64,000 nucleotides of DNA from NORP110 sp051251595 (GTDB lineage Bacteria; Pseudomonadota; Alphaproteobacteria; Rhodobacterales; Rhodobacteraceae). Position 1 is the stretch's first letter. Every line of letters starts with the position of its first letter. The translations under genes were made by a program, and so were the position numbers. The notes beneath the pieces were generated by a model, which had not been told where the DNA came from, ran no database searches, and saw nothing but the letters and a program-made list of their open reading frames with translations. This document shows positions 1 through 7,927 of this stretch, piece after piece. The stretch is from NCBI GenBank assembly GCA_051251595.1, contig JBPOFA010000002.1, forward strand, positions 124,001 through 188,000, read 5' to 3'.

Positions 1-1
1 G

Positions 2-73
2 GAAGTCGGCGAAGGTATTGAAAAGAAAGAAGAAGACTTCGCAGCAGAAGTTGCAAAAGTCGTCAAGGGCTAA
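2..73 (+). CDS. tsf: Elongation factor Ts, C-terminal end (partial)
   Basis: Only the last 23 codons and the TAA stop lie in the window. The visible end, which includes the stretch VGEGIEKKEEDFAAEVAK, matches the conserved C-terminal module of EF-Ts, whose E. coli version has a near-identical VGEGIEK...DFAAEVA ending. EF-Ts recycles EF-Tu from the GDP to the GTP state in the cytoplasm. The gene enters from the left edge; rpsB, its usual upstream partner, would lie outside. A hairpin follows 15 bases after the stop. The assignment rests on the short tail only but the motif is distinctive. Confidence 0.85.
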   Translation, partial: EVGEGIEKKEEDFAAEVAKVVKG

Positions 74-88
74 GCCCTGATAAACAAC

Positions 89-116
89 GGTGCAGCTGTT
101 ATCACGCAGCTGCACC
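89..116 (+). terminator. Hairpin downstream of tsf
   Basis: A perfect 10-bp inverted repeat (GGTGCAGCTG and its complement) with an 8-base loop begins 15 bases after the tsf stop. No U-tract follows, so it may stabilise the 3' end or act with Rho rather than terminate by itself. aroQ converges from the other side. Confidence 0.55.
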
Positions 117-197
117 GATCTCGGCCGTATGGTCGCAGGGTGCTGACGGAACGAGTGTCAGACCACATATTTCAGTAAAATTGAACTTAACCCCGTG

Positions 198-641
198 TCA
201 GACGCGTTCTGCCAGATGGTTAATTATGCCTTGAATAGCAAGGACATAGCTTTGTGGGCCAAATCCACAGATTTGCCCGACGGCGACTTTGGAAATGTAG
301 GATTTGTGCCGAAATTCCTCGCGTGCATGAATATTGGACAAATGCACTTCGACCAAAGGAACCTCTGCGGAAGCAATCGCATCCATCAATGCAATCGATG
401 TATGCGTGAAGGCACCGGCATTCATGATCAAACCGTCCTTGGTGCCGCGCGCTTCATGGATCGCGTCAATCAGAACGCCTTCGTGGTTGGACTGCATGCA
501 GGTGGCCTTGGCGCCAAGCTCTGCCGCGGTGCTGACGCACAGCTCATCAACTTCCTGAAGCGTTGTGCGACCGTAGACCTCTGGTTGCCGCAATCCCAAA
601 AGGTTCAGGTTAGGGCCGTTCAACACAAGCAATGAAAACAT
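198..641 (-). CDS. aroQ: 3-dehydroquinate dehydratase, type II
   Basis: Dehydrates 3-dehydroquinate to 3-dehydroshikimate in the shikimate pathway, in the cytoplasm. The 147-residue product has the type II length and starts with the family signature LVLNGPNLNLLG (residues 5-16). The catalytic tyrosine lies in EVYG (Tyr23) and the catalytic histidine in VEVHLSN (His100); the SNIHAREEFRHKS region is also conserved. I start at the ATG at 641, directly ahead of the conserved N-terminus; an in-frame ATG nine codons upstream would add an unconserved tail. It converges on tsf. A DAHP synthase of the same pathway lies at 20.3-21.6 kb but is not linked to it. Confidence 0.95.
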   Translation of the reverse strand: MFSLLVLNGPNLNLLGLRQPEVYGRTTLQEVDELCVSTAAELGAKATCMQSNHEGVLIDAIHEARGTKDGLIMNAGAFTHTSIALMDAIASAEVPLVEVHLSNIHAREEFRHKSYISKVAVGQICGFGPQSYVLAIQGIINHLAERV

Positions 642-668
642 TTTTATAATCCCAAAATTTCCGTGCAC

Positions 669-1018
669 CGTTTTAGCGAAATTGTCAGCGCATTGTCGAG
701 CAAAGAACTTCAGCGCGATGTTTCATCTCAACCAGGCTTGGCCAAGAGGCTGCGCGGCGGGCCAGGTTTTGCAGATTAGAATGACGGGGCGGGAATAAAT
801 GTCTTGTAAAGTGTTCGGCAGAAAGCATGAGGTGGTCACGGTTGATATCTACATTTGCTTTGAGGTTTAAAGGGCTGATGTAAAAAGGATAAAAGTGCAT
901 TCTCTGCAATTTTGAACTCAAACGAATATTAACATAATACTGATTATCGGAATAATAGATGTGACCACAAAGCCAAGTCCACCCTGTATCAAGATACGGT
1001 TTCCTGTACCTGTGTGCG
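669..1018. other. AT-rich intergenic region, no gene seen
   Basis: About 350 bases separate the aroQ start from the gntK stop. The stretch is clearly more AT-rich than its surroundings, especially 780-970. I find no ORF with a convincing ribosome site, no strong hairpin and no tRNA. It should hold the aroQ promoter and the 3' end of the gntK transcript. Confidence 0.5.
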
Positions 1019-1516
1019 CTAGTCTTGCTGAATACGAGCCACCAGCTCTGCCACGATCGCCTCAGGGCTTTGATCAATGTCGACGCGCAGCGCGCTTTCA
1101 TCGGGCTCGGGCCGTTCCAGGGTTGCGAATTGGCTGTCCAAAAGCGACGGCGGCATGAAATGATCTTTTCGCTGCGCCATACGCTCGGCGATCAATTGCT
1201 TGGTGCCATCCAGAAAAAGAAAGGTCACCGGCCCGCCGGCATTGTCGCGGATGATGTCCCGGTAGCTGCGTTTCAGCGCGGAACATCCAATAACCACCGG
1301 CACGTCTTGTGCGGCAAGCGCTTGCCCAACCACCGCCAGCCACGGCGCGCGGTCGTCGTCATTCAGGGGGGTGCCTGCGCTCATCTTGGCGACGTTTTCT
1401 GCGGGGTGCAGATCATCGCCATCCACAAAGACCGCGCCGATTTGATCGGCGACCCCTGCCCCAATCGACGACTTGCCGCAACCTGACACCCCCATGACGA
1501 CAAAGCGCTGCATCAT
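1019..1516 (-). CDS. gntK: Gluconokinase
   Basis: Phosphorylates D-gluconate with ATP to 6-phosphogluconate, feeding the Entner-Doudoroff pathway. The 165-residue length is typical of the small P-loop GntK/IdnK family. Walker A is GVSGCGKS (residues 9-16), followed by the family motifs FVDGDDLHP and CSALKRSYRD. The product starts with two methionines. The first ATG overlaps the stop of the upstream dehydrogenase gene (ATGA), so the two are translationally coupled. Together with the neighbouring gluconate 5-dehydrogenase and the divergent idonate dehydrogenase it forms a complete L-idonate/5-ketogluconate to 6-phosphogluconate route. Confidence 0.94.
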   Translation of the reverse strand: MMQRFVVMGVSGCGKSSIGAGVADQIGAVFVDGDDLHPAENVAKMSAGTPLNDDDRAPWLAVVGQALAAQDVPVVIGCSALKRSYRDIIRDNAGGPVTFLFLDGTKQLIAERMAQRKDHFMPPSLLDSQFATLERPEPDESALRVDIDQSPEAIVAELVARIQQD

Positions 1517-2280
1517 AGGGACGCCGTGATGCCGCCATCCACGTAGACCGTGGTGCCATTGACGAATGACGAGGCCTCAGACGTCAGGAAGATACAGGCG
1601 CCGACCAGTTCCTCGACCTTGCCCCACCGAGATGCGGGGGTGCGCTTGGCCAGCCATTCGGAAAACTCTGGGTCCTGGACCAAGGCTGCGTTCAAGGGCG
1701 TGTCAAAATATCCCGGCGCCAGAGCATTACATTGCAGGCCATGTTGCGCCCAATCCGTGGCCATGCCTTTGGTCAGGTTCGCCACAGCGCCTTTTGTGGC
1801 GGTGTAAGGCGCGATGCCCGGCCGTGCGAGGGCCGTTTGCACGCTTGCGATATTGACGATTTTGCCTTGGCCGCGCTTGATCATATGGCGCGCGCAGGCC
1901 TGCCCCACATGGAACACTGTGGCGATATTGGTTTGCAGCAAACGCTCAAACGCGTCTGCGGGAAAATCTTCAAGCGTGGTGCGATGTTGCATGCCGGCAT
2001 TGTTCACCAGGATATCAATTGGACCTGTTTTTTCTTCGAACCCGTCCACTGCTGTGCGCACGGCCTCATGATCTGTGGCGTCAAAGGCCAGCACATCGAC
2101 AGTTGCGCCTTCGCCCCGCAAGGTTTCTGCGGCCGAGGCCAGTTTTTCTGTGTCGCGCCCGTTGAGCACAATGGCGGCACCGGCATTCGCCAAACCACGG
2201 GCCAGCGCAAAGCCGATCCCCTGGGATGACCCGGTGATAAGGGCCCGTTTTCCGGTTAGATCAAACAGTTGAGTGCTCAT
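1513..2280 (-). CDS. idnO: Gluconate 5-dehydrogenase (SDR family)
   Basis: Reduces 5-keto-D-gluconate to D-gluconate with NAD(P)H. It is a classical short-chain dehydrogenase of 255 residues: cofactor motif TGSSQGIG (16-23), NNAG (93-96), catalytic Ser146, and Tyr159-x3-Lys163 within YTATK. The end, FVNGTTVYVDGG, is typical of the gluconate 5-dehydrogenase subgroup. It is the first gene of a two-gene leftward operon with gntK and is divergent from the idonate dehydrogenase. A strong palindrome 36 bases upstream of the start resembles a GntR/IdnR operator. The SDR fold alone would not fix the substrate; the neighbourhood does. Confidence 0.88.
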   Translation of the reverse strand: MSTQLFDLTGKRALITGSSQGIGFALARGLANAGAAIVLNGRDTEKLASAAETLRGEGATVDVLAFDATDHEAVRTAVDGFEEKTGPIDILVNNAGMQHRTTLEDFPADAFERLLQTNIATVFHVGQACARHMIKRGQGKIVNIASVQTALARPGIAPYTATKGAVANLTKGMATDWAQHGLQCNALAPGYFDTPLNAALVQDPEFSEWLAKRTPASRWGKVEELVGACIFLTSEASSFVNGTTVYVDGGITASL

Positions 2281-2315
2281 TTTTTTATGTCCAATTTTTC
2301 AAGGTTGTTCCGTCT

Positions 2316-2331
2316 ATGTTATCTATAACAA
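2316..2331. promoter_or_regulatory. GntR/IdnR-like operator candidate
   Basis: The sequence ATGTTATCTATAACAA contains the 14-bp palindrome TGTTAT-CT-ATAACA. It matches the E. coli GntR/IdnR operator form ATGTTA-N4-TAACAT at 11 of 12 fixed bases. It lies in the divergent intergenic region, 36 bases before idnO and about 165 before idnD. No LacI-type regulator gene is visible nearby. Confidence 0.6.
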
Positions 2332-2365
2332 TACGTGTCAACAACCGCGCTGAACCCAAATTATC

Positions 2366-2378
2366 GGTTAGACTAATC
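2366..2378. promoter_or_regulatory. Second palindrome in the idnO-idnD intergenic region
   Basis: GGTTAGACTAATC is a 13-base near-palindrome with a perfect TTAG-A-CTAA core and one mismatched outer pair. It sits 50 bases from the stronger palindrome and could be a second operator or a promoter-proximal site for idnD. This is an inference from symmetry and position only. Confidence 0.3.
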
Positions 2379-2495
2379 ATCGGTGTTCGTGATAGAATAT
2401 AGGTCAAAATTCCGTTGTAAACATGGGCAAATTCGCGCTCGGCAATGTGACGTTGCATTGCGCAGGCGATCGCCTTTTGACGAAAGTGAACTGAA

Positions 2496-3527
2496 ATGAA
2501 ATCGATTGTCATCCACGGCCCCAAAGACCTTCGCATTGAGGACAAAGAGGTCAGCGCCCCTGCCCCCGGAGACGTGCAAATCGCAATGGCGGCTGGTGGG
2601 ATTTGCGGGTCTGACCTGCATTACTACAACCACGGTGGCTTTGGCGCGATCAAGCTGCGCGAACCGATGGTTCTGGGCCATGAGGTGGCCGGGCATATCA
2701 CCGCGCTTGGGGATGGGGTTGATCATCTGAGCATCGGGCAGCTGGTTGCGATTTCGCCCTCTCGCCCGTGTAATGCGTGTAAATACTGCCTTGAGGGGCA
2801 ACAAAACCAGTGCCTGAACATGCGGTTTTATGGCTCTGCGATGCCGTTCCCCCATATCCAGGGTGCGTTTCGGCAGGTGCTGAATGCGGATGCCAGCCAA
2901 TGCGCCGTGGCCGATGGTCTGACTGCGGGCGAAGCCGCAATGGCAGAGCCTTTGGCCGTGTGTTTGCACGCCACCCGACGGGCTGGAAATCTGGTGGGAA
3001 AATCGGTTCTGGTCACGGGCTGTGGTCCGATTGGAATCCTGTCCATTCTTTGCGCGCGGCGCGCCGGGGCGGACCGGATCGTGGCCACGGATCTTTCTGA
3101 CTTTACCTTGAATATGGCGCGCGCCGTCGGCGCGGATGAGACCATCAATATGGCAGAAACACCGGATGGGCTGGGCAAGTTTACCGCCGATAAGGGCACG
3201 TTTGACGTCATGTATGAATGCACCGGCGCGGTTCCTGCGGTGACAGCGGGGATTCACGCAATGCGCCCGGGCGGCACGATTATGCAGCTGGGGCTAAGCG
3301 GGGATATGTCCCTGCCCGTCATGGCCATCACCGCCAAGGAATTGTCGCTTAAAGGGTCTTTCCGCTTTCATGAAGAATTTCAGACGGGCGTCAGCCTGAT
3401 GCAAAAAGGGCTGATCGACGTAAAGCCGCTGATCACGCACACTGTCGAAATCGACCATGCGGAAGATGGCTTCAAACTTGCCTCTGATCGCAGTCAGGCG
3501 ATGAAAGCTCAGATCAGCTTTGCGTGA
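2496..3527 (+). CDS. idnD: L-idonate 5-dehydrogenase, zinc-dependent
   Basis: Oxidises L-idonate to 5-keto-D-gluconate, which the divergent idnO and gntK products convert to gluconate and 6-phosphogluconate. The 343-residue medium-chain dehydrogenase carries catalytic zinc ligands Cys37 (GGICGSDLHYY) and the GHE motif (61-63), structural zinc cysteines at 92, 95, 98 and 106, and a Rossmann motif VTGCGPIG. The GGICGSDLHYYNHG signature is characteristic of idonate/sorbitol dehydrogenases. The ribosome site is weak. A strong bidirectional terminator follows. A related polyol such as sorbitol is possible, but the gluconate genes beside it favour idonate. Confidence 0.88.
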   Translation: MKSIVIHGPKDLRIEDKEVSAPAPGDVQIAMAAGGICGSDLHYYNHGGFGAIKLREPMVLGHEVAGHITALGDGVDHLSIGQLVAISPSRPCNACKYCLEGQQNQCLNMRFYGSAMPFPHIQGAFRQVLNADASQCAVADGLTAGEAAMAEPLAVCLHATRRAGNLVGKSVLVTGCGPIGILSILCARRAGADRIVATDLSDFTLNMARAVGADETINMAETPDGLGKFTADKGTFDVMYECTGAVPAVTAGIHAMRPGGTIMQLGLSGDMSLPVMAITAKELSLKGSFRFHEEFQTGVSLMQKGLIDVKPLITHTVEIDHAEDGFKLASDRSQAMKAQISFA

Positions 3528-3583
3528 ATGCGCTTTGATCGGACGCGGCCAAGTTTGACCGTGACGTGCATATCGTAAGACTC

Positions 3584-3628
3584 AAAACGGATCAGGGATG
3601 GATATCACTCCAAACCTGATCCGTTTTT
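3584..3628. terminator. Bidirectional Rho-independent terminator
   Basis: A perfect 13-bp stem (AAAACGGATCAGG and its complement) with an 18-base loop is followed by T-runs on the plus strand and ends in TTTT on the minus strand as well. It can stop both idnD and the convergent aminotransferase gene. Confidence 0.88.
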
Positions 3629-3678
3629 CGTTTTTGGACGGCCCGCTTGGCCGATCTCGATCGCTGGCGGTCAATGGT

Positions 3679-4887
3679 TTAGGTCAGCGCTGCGCAGGCC
3701 TCTGCAATTTTACCGCAAGCCGCTTCGATTTCTTCCATAGAAGTGGCCGTGGAAATGCGGAAATAGGGTTCAAGCCCATAGGCCCCACCATGCACAGAGG
3801 CCACGCCAACAGAGTCCAGCAAATACAGACCAAAATCCAAGTCGGTTTCGATCACTTTGCCGTCTGGAGTGGTTTTGCCAATCGCCCCGGCGCAGCTGGG
3901 ATACAGGTAAAACGCGCCATCCGGCAGGGTGCAGCTGAGTTCTGGAATGGCGTTGATCAGCGCATGCGCACGGTCACGGCGGGCGCGGTAGACTTCGACC
4001 GTTTCCGTGTCGCCGGTTTGATCCGCAGTCAAGGCAAAGGCCGCCGCCGCCTGGCTGATCGAAGACGGGCAGGACGACATTTGCGACTGCAACTTGTTGA
4101 TCGCATTGATCAAATCCAGTGGTCCAACAGCATAGCCAATCCGCCAGCCGGTCATCGCGTAGGATTTGGACACCCCGTTGGACACCAAAGCCTGGCCTTT
4201 CAATTCCGGGCAAACGCCCAGAATGCTGCAGGCGTCATAATCTGCGTACCAAATGCGGTCGTAGATCTCATCACACATCACAAGCACATGCGGATGCTTG
4301 ACCAGAACGTCCCCAAGGGCGCGCAGCTCTGCCGCGGTATAGGCGGCGCCGGTTGGGTTGGACGGTGAGTTCAGGATAACCCATTTCGTCGCGGGTGTGA
4401 TCGCGGCTTCCAAAGCATCGGGTGTCAGTTTGAACCCAACATCTTCACCGCATTTCACGATCACCGGGGAACCGCCATTGGCGATGACCATATCGGGGTA
4501 AGACACCCAGTAGGGCGCGGGAATGATCACTTCATCCCCCTGCTGAACCGTGGCCATCAAAGCCACAAAAAGCACCTGTTTTGCGCCGCCGCCGACACAG
4601 ATTTCGTTCAGCTCACAGTCGATGTTCAGACGTGTTTTATAGTCATGCTGAATCGCTTTGCGCAGCGGCTCTGTGCCGTTCACGGATGTGTATTTCGTTT
4701 CGCCCGCATGGATCGCGGCAATCGCGGCCTCTTTGATTGTGTCTGGCGTGTCGAAATCAGGTTCACCTACGGTAAGGTTAAAGATTTCGCGACCCTGCGC
4801 CTTAAGGTCTCGCACCTTTTGGGCCGCAGCTGTTGATGGGGACACGCGGATATTTGTAACGCGGTCGGCGAGTTTGATAGTCGTCAA
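3679..4887 (-). CDS. aatA: Aspartate aminotransferase (class I, subgroup Ib)
   Basis: PLP enzyme that transfers the amino group between aspartate and 2-oxoglutarate; alphaproteobacterial members often also act on prephenate. The start is chosen as the TTG at 4887: a GGGAG Shine-Dalgarno sits six bases upstream and the protein then begins TTIKLADRV, the usual N-terminus, giving 402 residues. An ATG 12 codons earlier would add an unconserved tail with the ribosome site inside the gene. Visible motifs are NLTVGEPDF, NSPSNPTG, and the PLP lysine (about Lys241) in SNGVSKSYAMTGWRIGY. It follows the SDR/pxp operon by about 85 bases on the same strand and may be its own unit. Confidence 0.93.
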   Translation of the reverse strand: MTTIKLADRVTNIRVSPSTAAAQKVRDLKAQGREIFNLTVGEPDFDTPDTIKEAAIAAIHAGETKYTSVNGTEPLRKAIQHDYKTRLNIDCELNEICVGGGAKQVLFVALMATVQQGDEVIIPAPYWVSYPDMVIANGGSPVIVKCGEDVGFKLTPDALEAAITPATKWVILNSPSNPTGAAYTAAELRALGDVLVKHPHVLVMCDEIYDRIWYADYDACSILGVCPELKGQALVSNGVSKSYAMTGWRIGYAVGPLDLINAINKLQSQMSSCPSSISQAAAAFALTADQTGDTETVEVYRARRDRAHALINAIPELSCTLPDGAFYLYPSCAGAIGKTTPDGKVIETDLDFGLYLLDSVGVASVHGGAYGLEPYFRISTATSMEEIEAACGKIAEACAALT

Positions 4888-4972
4888 GGTTTTCTCCCTG
4901 CATGTGTCAGGCATTGTGCCCAATGGATGGCGGATCGGCTTTGCCCGACGGGACAGAACCGATCGGCAAATG

Positions 4973-5746
4973 TTACTTTTTACCGGTAAGGATCACGTCG
5001 TCGCCAACGCGTTTCCCAGTGCGCAAGCCGCCTGGAACCTGTAGCGTGGGCAGAAGTTCTATCATGCCGATATTGACGTAATTTGGCGTGTCCACAGCGT
5101 ATTCGACAGCGTCTGCAACATCGGACACTTGCGGCATTTCCATGCCCTCGAAATACTTGGCCTTTGCCTCTTCCGCGCTGATATTTTCGACCCGCGCAAA
5201 AATGTCAGTTTCCACACGGCCAGGGCTGATTTCTGTCACCCGCACACGACGGCCAAACGCATCGACGCGCAGCTGACGAGACACGGTATGCATCGCCGCT
5301 TTTGTGGCGTGATAGGCGATGTGGCCGCCAAATTCGTATAGACCGGCCATAGAGGTGATGTTGACGATATGGCCAGAGTCACGCTCCATCATGCCCGGCA
5401 GGATCATCCGGCACAGGTGCAGACCGGCACGCAGGTTCACGTCGATCTGTTCGTCGATGTCAAAGGCATCGGATTGCAGAATGCTGCCCGGACGGGACAC
5501 GCCGGCGCAATTGACCAAAACGTCGATCTGCAAGCCGTCCAGCAGCTCTGTAATCGCTGCCGTGTCTGAAATGTCGACCGCATGGGGAATGACGCCGCAA
5601 AGCTTTTTCAGCTCTTCCAGCTTTTCCGCATTGCGACCAACAGCGTGAACGGTCAAGCCCCGGGCGCGCAGACGTTCTGCGATGCCCCAGCCCATCCCCG
5701 AAGAAGCCCCTGTAACGAGCGCTGTTTTATATTCTGAAAATGCCAT
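4973..5746 (-). CDS. SDR family NAD(P)-dependent oxidoreductase
   Basis: A classical short-chain dehydrogenase of 257 residues with TGASSGMG near the N-terminus, VNCAGVSRPG in place of the usual NNAG, an ITS motif and the catalytic YHATK. The ISPGRVETDIF region and overall form resemble the YdfG (3-hydroxy acid/serine dehydrogenase) group, but the substrate cannot be read from the sequence. It starts 30 bases after pxpA, so it is probably the last gene of the accBC-pxp operon and may handle a product or precursor of that pathway. The aminotransferase gene follows on the same strand. Confidence 0.82.
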   Translation of the reverse strand: MAFSEYKTALVTGASSGMGWGIAERLRARGLTVHAVGRNAEKLEELKKLCGVIPHAVDISDTAAITELLDGLQIDVLVNCAGVSRPGSILQSDAFDIDEQIDVNLRAGLHLCRMILPGMMERDSGHIVNITSMAGLYEFGGHIAYHATKAAMHTVSRQLRVDAFGRRVRVTEISPGRVETDIFARVENISAEEAKAKYFEGMEMPQVSDVADAVEYAVDTPNYVNIGMIELLPTLQVPGGLRTGKRVGDDVILTGKK

Positions 5747-5776
5747 TTTGTTTTTCCTTATTGGCTCGAACGGATG

Positions 5777-6547
5777 TCAAGTTGACTGTTGCTGCGACAA
5801 GGGCGTGATCGCCCCTCCACCGTTGGTAATTTCTTGTTTAAGGCGCATCGCAAGATCGACAGCGCCCGCGGTATCTGAATGGATCAGGACGGATTGCACC
5901 GGCATTGGAATGATCTCTCCGGTGACGGTGGTCAGGGTTTCGGATTTCAGAACGCCCAGGACCCGGTCCACCACAAGCGCGGGATCATGGATGACAGCGC
6001 CCTCTTGCCCGCGCGGTGCCAGTTGCCCATTTGGCAAATAGCCCCGATCCGCCAGAAACAGACGCACCACGCCCCCACCAAGGTCCAGTGCTGCCTTTTC
6101 CAACGCACTTCCCGGCAGGACCAGAAAGCGAATGTCTGGGTCAAAATCCAATGTGGCCGTGGCCACCGCCCTTGCAATGTCGGGATCAGAGCTGGCCAGA
6201 TTGCCCAAAGCCCCATGCGGGTTCAGATGTGTGATCTTGTGATCCGCGCGGCGTGCCAGACCGTCCAAAGCGCCCAATTGATAAAGGATATGGGCCTCAA
6301 GCTCTGGCAGGGCCATATCCATTTTGCGACGGCCAAATCCCATCAGATCGGGAAAGCTGACATGCGCGCCCAGATCCACACCATGTTCTTTGGCCAGGCG
6401 AATGGTGCGATCCATGATCACGGGATCACCGGCGTGATAGCCACAGGCGACATTGGCTGAACTGATATGCTGCATCAGCGTGGCGTCATCGGCGATTGTA
6501 TAGGCGCCGAACCCCTCGCCCAGATCAGAGTTGATATCAATTTTCAT
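5777..6547 (-). CDS. pxpA: 5-oxoprolinase subunit A (LamB/YcsF family)
   Basis: PxpA is the hydrolase-like subunit of the bacterial ATP-dependent 5-oxoprolinase PxpABC, which opens pyroglutamate to glutamate. The 256-residue product begins with the family signature MKIDINSDLGEGFG and contains SANVACGYHAGDP, GAHVSFPDLMGFGRR and NPHGALGN, all diagnostic. It overlaps the upstream carrier-like gene by four bases (ATGA). It is separated from pxpB and pxpC by that gene, unlike simple pxpBCA clusters. The operon starts with a biotin carrier and carboxylase, so the actual substrate may first be carboxylated. Confidence 0.92.
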   Translation of the reverse strand: MKIDINSDLGEGFGAYTIADDATLMQHISSANVACGYHAGDPVIMDRTIRLAKEHGVDLGAHVSFPDLMGFGRRKMDMALPELEAHILYQLGALDGLARRADHKITHLNPHGALGNLASSDPDIARAVATATLDFDPDIRFLVLPGSALEKAALDLGGGVVRLFLADRGYLPNGQLAPRGQEGAVIHDPALVVDRVLGVLKSETLTTVTGEIIPMPVQSVLIHSDTAGAVDLAMRLKQEITNGGGAITPLSQQQST

Positions 6548-6951
6548 GCGGAGGTCTCCAGATAAAAAACAGCGTCGCCGTAGCCAAAGACGCGATCCGT
6601 TGCAGGCACGTCGCCGGTCACAAGGCCGTTGGCTGGGGCGATGATCCTGAGGCGGGTAAGGCCATGGGAGACGTAGCCAAGCGTGTCACCGGCGCTCACC
6701 TGCACGCTTTCCCCGTCTAGAGGGGGCAGACCGTCGTCTATGCCCCGCGGCACAAAACCCCCGATGCCCGGGCTTTTGGCGGGAATGCGTTTGGGCGCAC
6801 GGGGCGTCGCAGGGGCGGCGCTGGCCTTGTCAAAGGTGGGTTCTTCTAGATGCAATCGCAGTGTGTCGTCGTCACAAGTGACATCCAACGCAACGACCCC
6901 ATTGGCCCGCATTGCCACGATCAACCGGTCAAGTTCAGCTTGTGCAAACAT
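6544..6951 (-). CDS. Biotin-carrier-like protein lacking the biotin lysine
   Basis: A 135-residue protein with the layout of an AccB-type carrier: an N-terminal segment (ELDRLIVAMRANG) similar in form to that of the AccB encoded in the same operon, a Pro/Ala-rich linker (about 38-65), and a C-terminal lipoyl/biotinyl-like fold (VQVSAGDTLG, IIAPANGLVTG, VFGYGDAVFYLE). Where a functional carrier has EAMKM, this one reads YVSHGLTRLR (93-102), so there is no acceptor lysine and it cannot be biotinylated in the usual way. The start is the ATG one base after the pxpC stop; the longer ORF upstream overlaps pxpC and is rejected. It may be structural or regulatory. Confidence 0.75.
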   Translation of the reverse strand: MFAQAELDRLIVAMRANGVVALDVTCDDDTLRLHLEEPTFDKASAAPATPRAPKRIPAKSPGIGGFVPRGIDDGLPPLDGESVQVSAGDTLGYVSHGLTRLRIIAPANGLVTGDVPATDRVFGYGDAVFYLETSA

Positions 6952-6952
6952 G

Positions 6953-7927
6953 TTAAACCCAGCCCTTTTGTTGTTGCAGCATTGCATCCAAATCATCGCG
7001 ATATTGCGCAAGGATTTTCGCCTCTTGCGCAACGGCCTGGGCCGCGTCTTGCAAGGTGACCTGTTCAAACCGCACCTGATCGCCCGCACGGGCCTGTCCG
7101 ATCTTCCATAGATCCTGCTCTATGACGGCGGCGATCTTGGGATAGCCGCCCATGGTTGCGGAATCGGCCAATTGAATGATGGGTTGCCCGCCACTGGGAA
7201 CCTGTACGATGCCCGGAACAATCCCATGGGACCGCAGTTCCCCCTGCGCGCTGCGCGTCAGCTCTGGGCCTTCAAAGCGATAGCCTTGTCGGTTGCTTTG
7301 CGGGGTGATGGTGTAAGGCGCAGACCAAAACGCGGCGCGGGCGTCCGGGCTGAAACTGTCATGCTCTGCCGAGGGTAAGGCCCGCACAACGATGTCACCA
7401 CTGGCCGTGTCACGGGCAGGCAGGGCGAGGCTGATACCGCTCTTTGGCAGAACGGGCAGCACATCGGACAGGGGCGACAGACGGTCCCCCTGCGCCAGCA
7501 CGCGCCCGTCAAAGCCGCCAAACGCCTCACGCAATTGGGTGCTGCGCGATCCAAGGACGGGCGCAACATCAATCCCCCCGGCTAAGGCCAGGGACAGGCG
7601 TGCGCCTTTTGTCATTGGGCCAAGCTCTAGCATTTGGCCGGATTCAGCGATGCCAGCAAAGGCGCGGGGCAACAAAGCCCCGTCAAGCCGTGCGCCACAG
7701 GCCGCCCCGACAAGGGCAAAAGCCGTTCGTGCTGTGAACGTAAACTTTGCCGGCGTCAGTGGGATTTCCAATGTCGCGGCGTCGGCGTCATTGCCCAACA
7801 TCATATTGGCCAGCCGGTGCCCCATAGGGTCCATCGCACCTGCGCGGCCCAGGCCCTGGCCCCAATACCCGTCTCGGCCAAGGTCCTGCACCGTGGCCAG
7901 CGGGGGGATGGAAACGACTTCGATCAT
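6953..7927 (-). CDS. pxpC: 5-oxoprolinase subunit C / carboxyltransferase half (KipA, AHS2)
   Basis: A 324-residue protein of the biotin-dependent carboxyltransferase C-half family (AHS2, KipA/PxpC). Diagnostic pieces are the N-terminal TVQDLGRDGYWGQGLGRAGA, the MDPMGHRLAN region, and near the end SHGIVPGIVQVPSGGQPIIQLAD with TMGGYPKIAAV. In PxpABC it works with PxpB in ATP-dependent ring opening of 5-oxoproline; in urea carboxylase the same fold forms one half of the carboxyltransferase domain. It overlaps pxpB by four bases. The upstream biotin carboxylase and carrier suggest that here the pair could act as a true carboxyltransferase. Confidence 0.92.
   Translation of the reverse strand: MIEVVSIPPLATVQDLGRDGYWGQGLGRAGAMDPMGHRLANMMLGNDADAATLEIPLTPAKFTFTARTAFALVGAACGARLDGALLPRAFAGIAESGQMLELGPMTKGARLSLALAGGIDVAPVLGSRSTQLREAFGGFDGRVLAQGDRLSPLSDVLPVLPKSGISLALPARDTASGDIVVRALPSAEHDSFSPDARAAFWSAPYTITPQSNRQGYRFEGPELTRSAQGELRSHGIVPGIVQVPSGGQPIIQLADSATMGGYPKIAAVIEQDLWKIGQARAGDQVRFEQVTLQDAAQAVAQEAKILAQYRDDLDAMLQQQKGWV

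Noticed and set aside
685..1101. 138-codon leftward ORF across the gap after gntK
   Set aside because: Its 5' part overlaps gntK in another frame, the AT-rich rest shows no coding character, and no ribosome site is visible.
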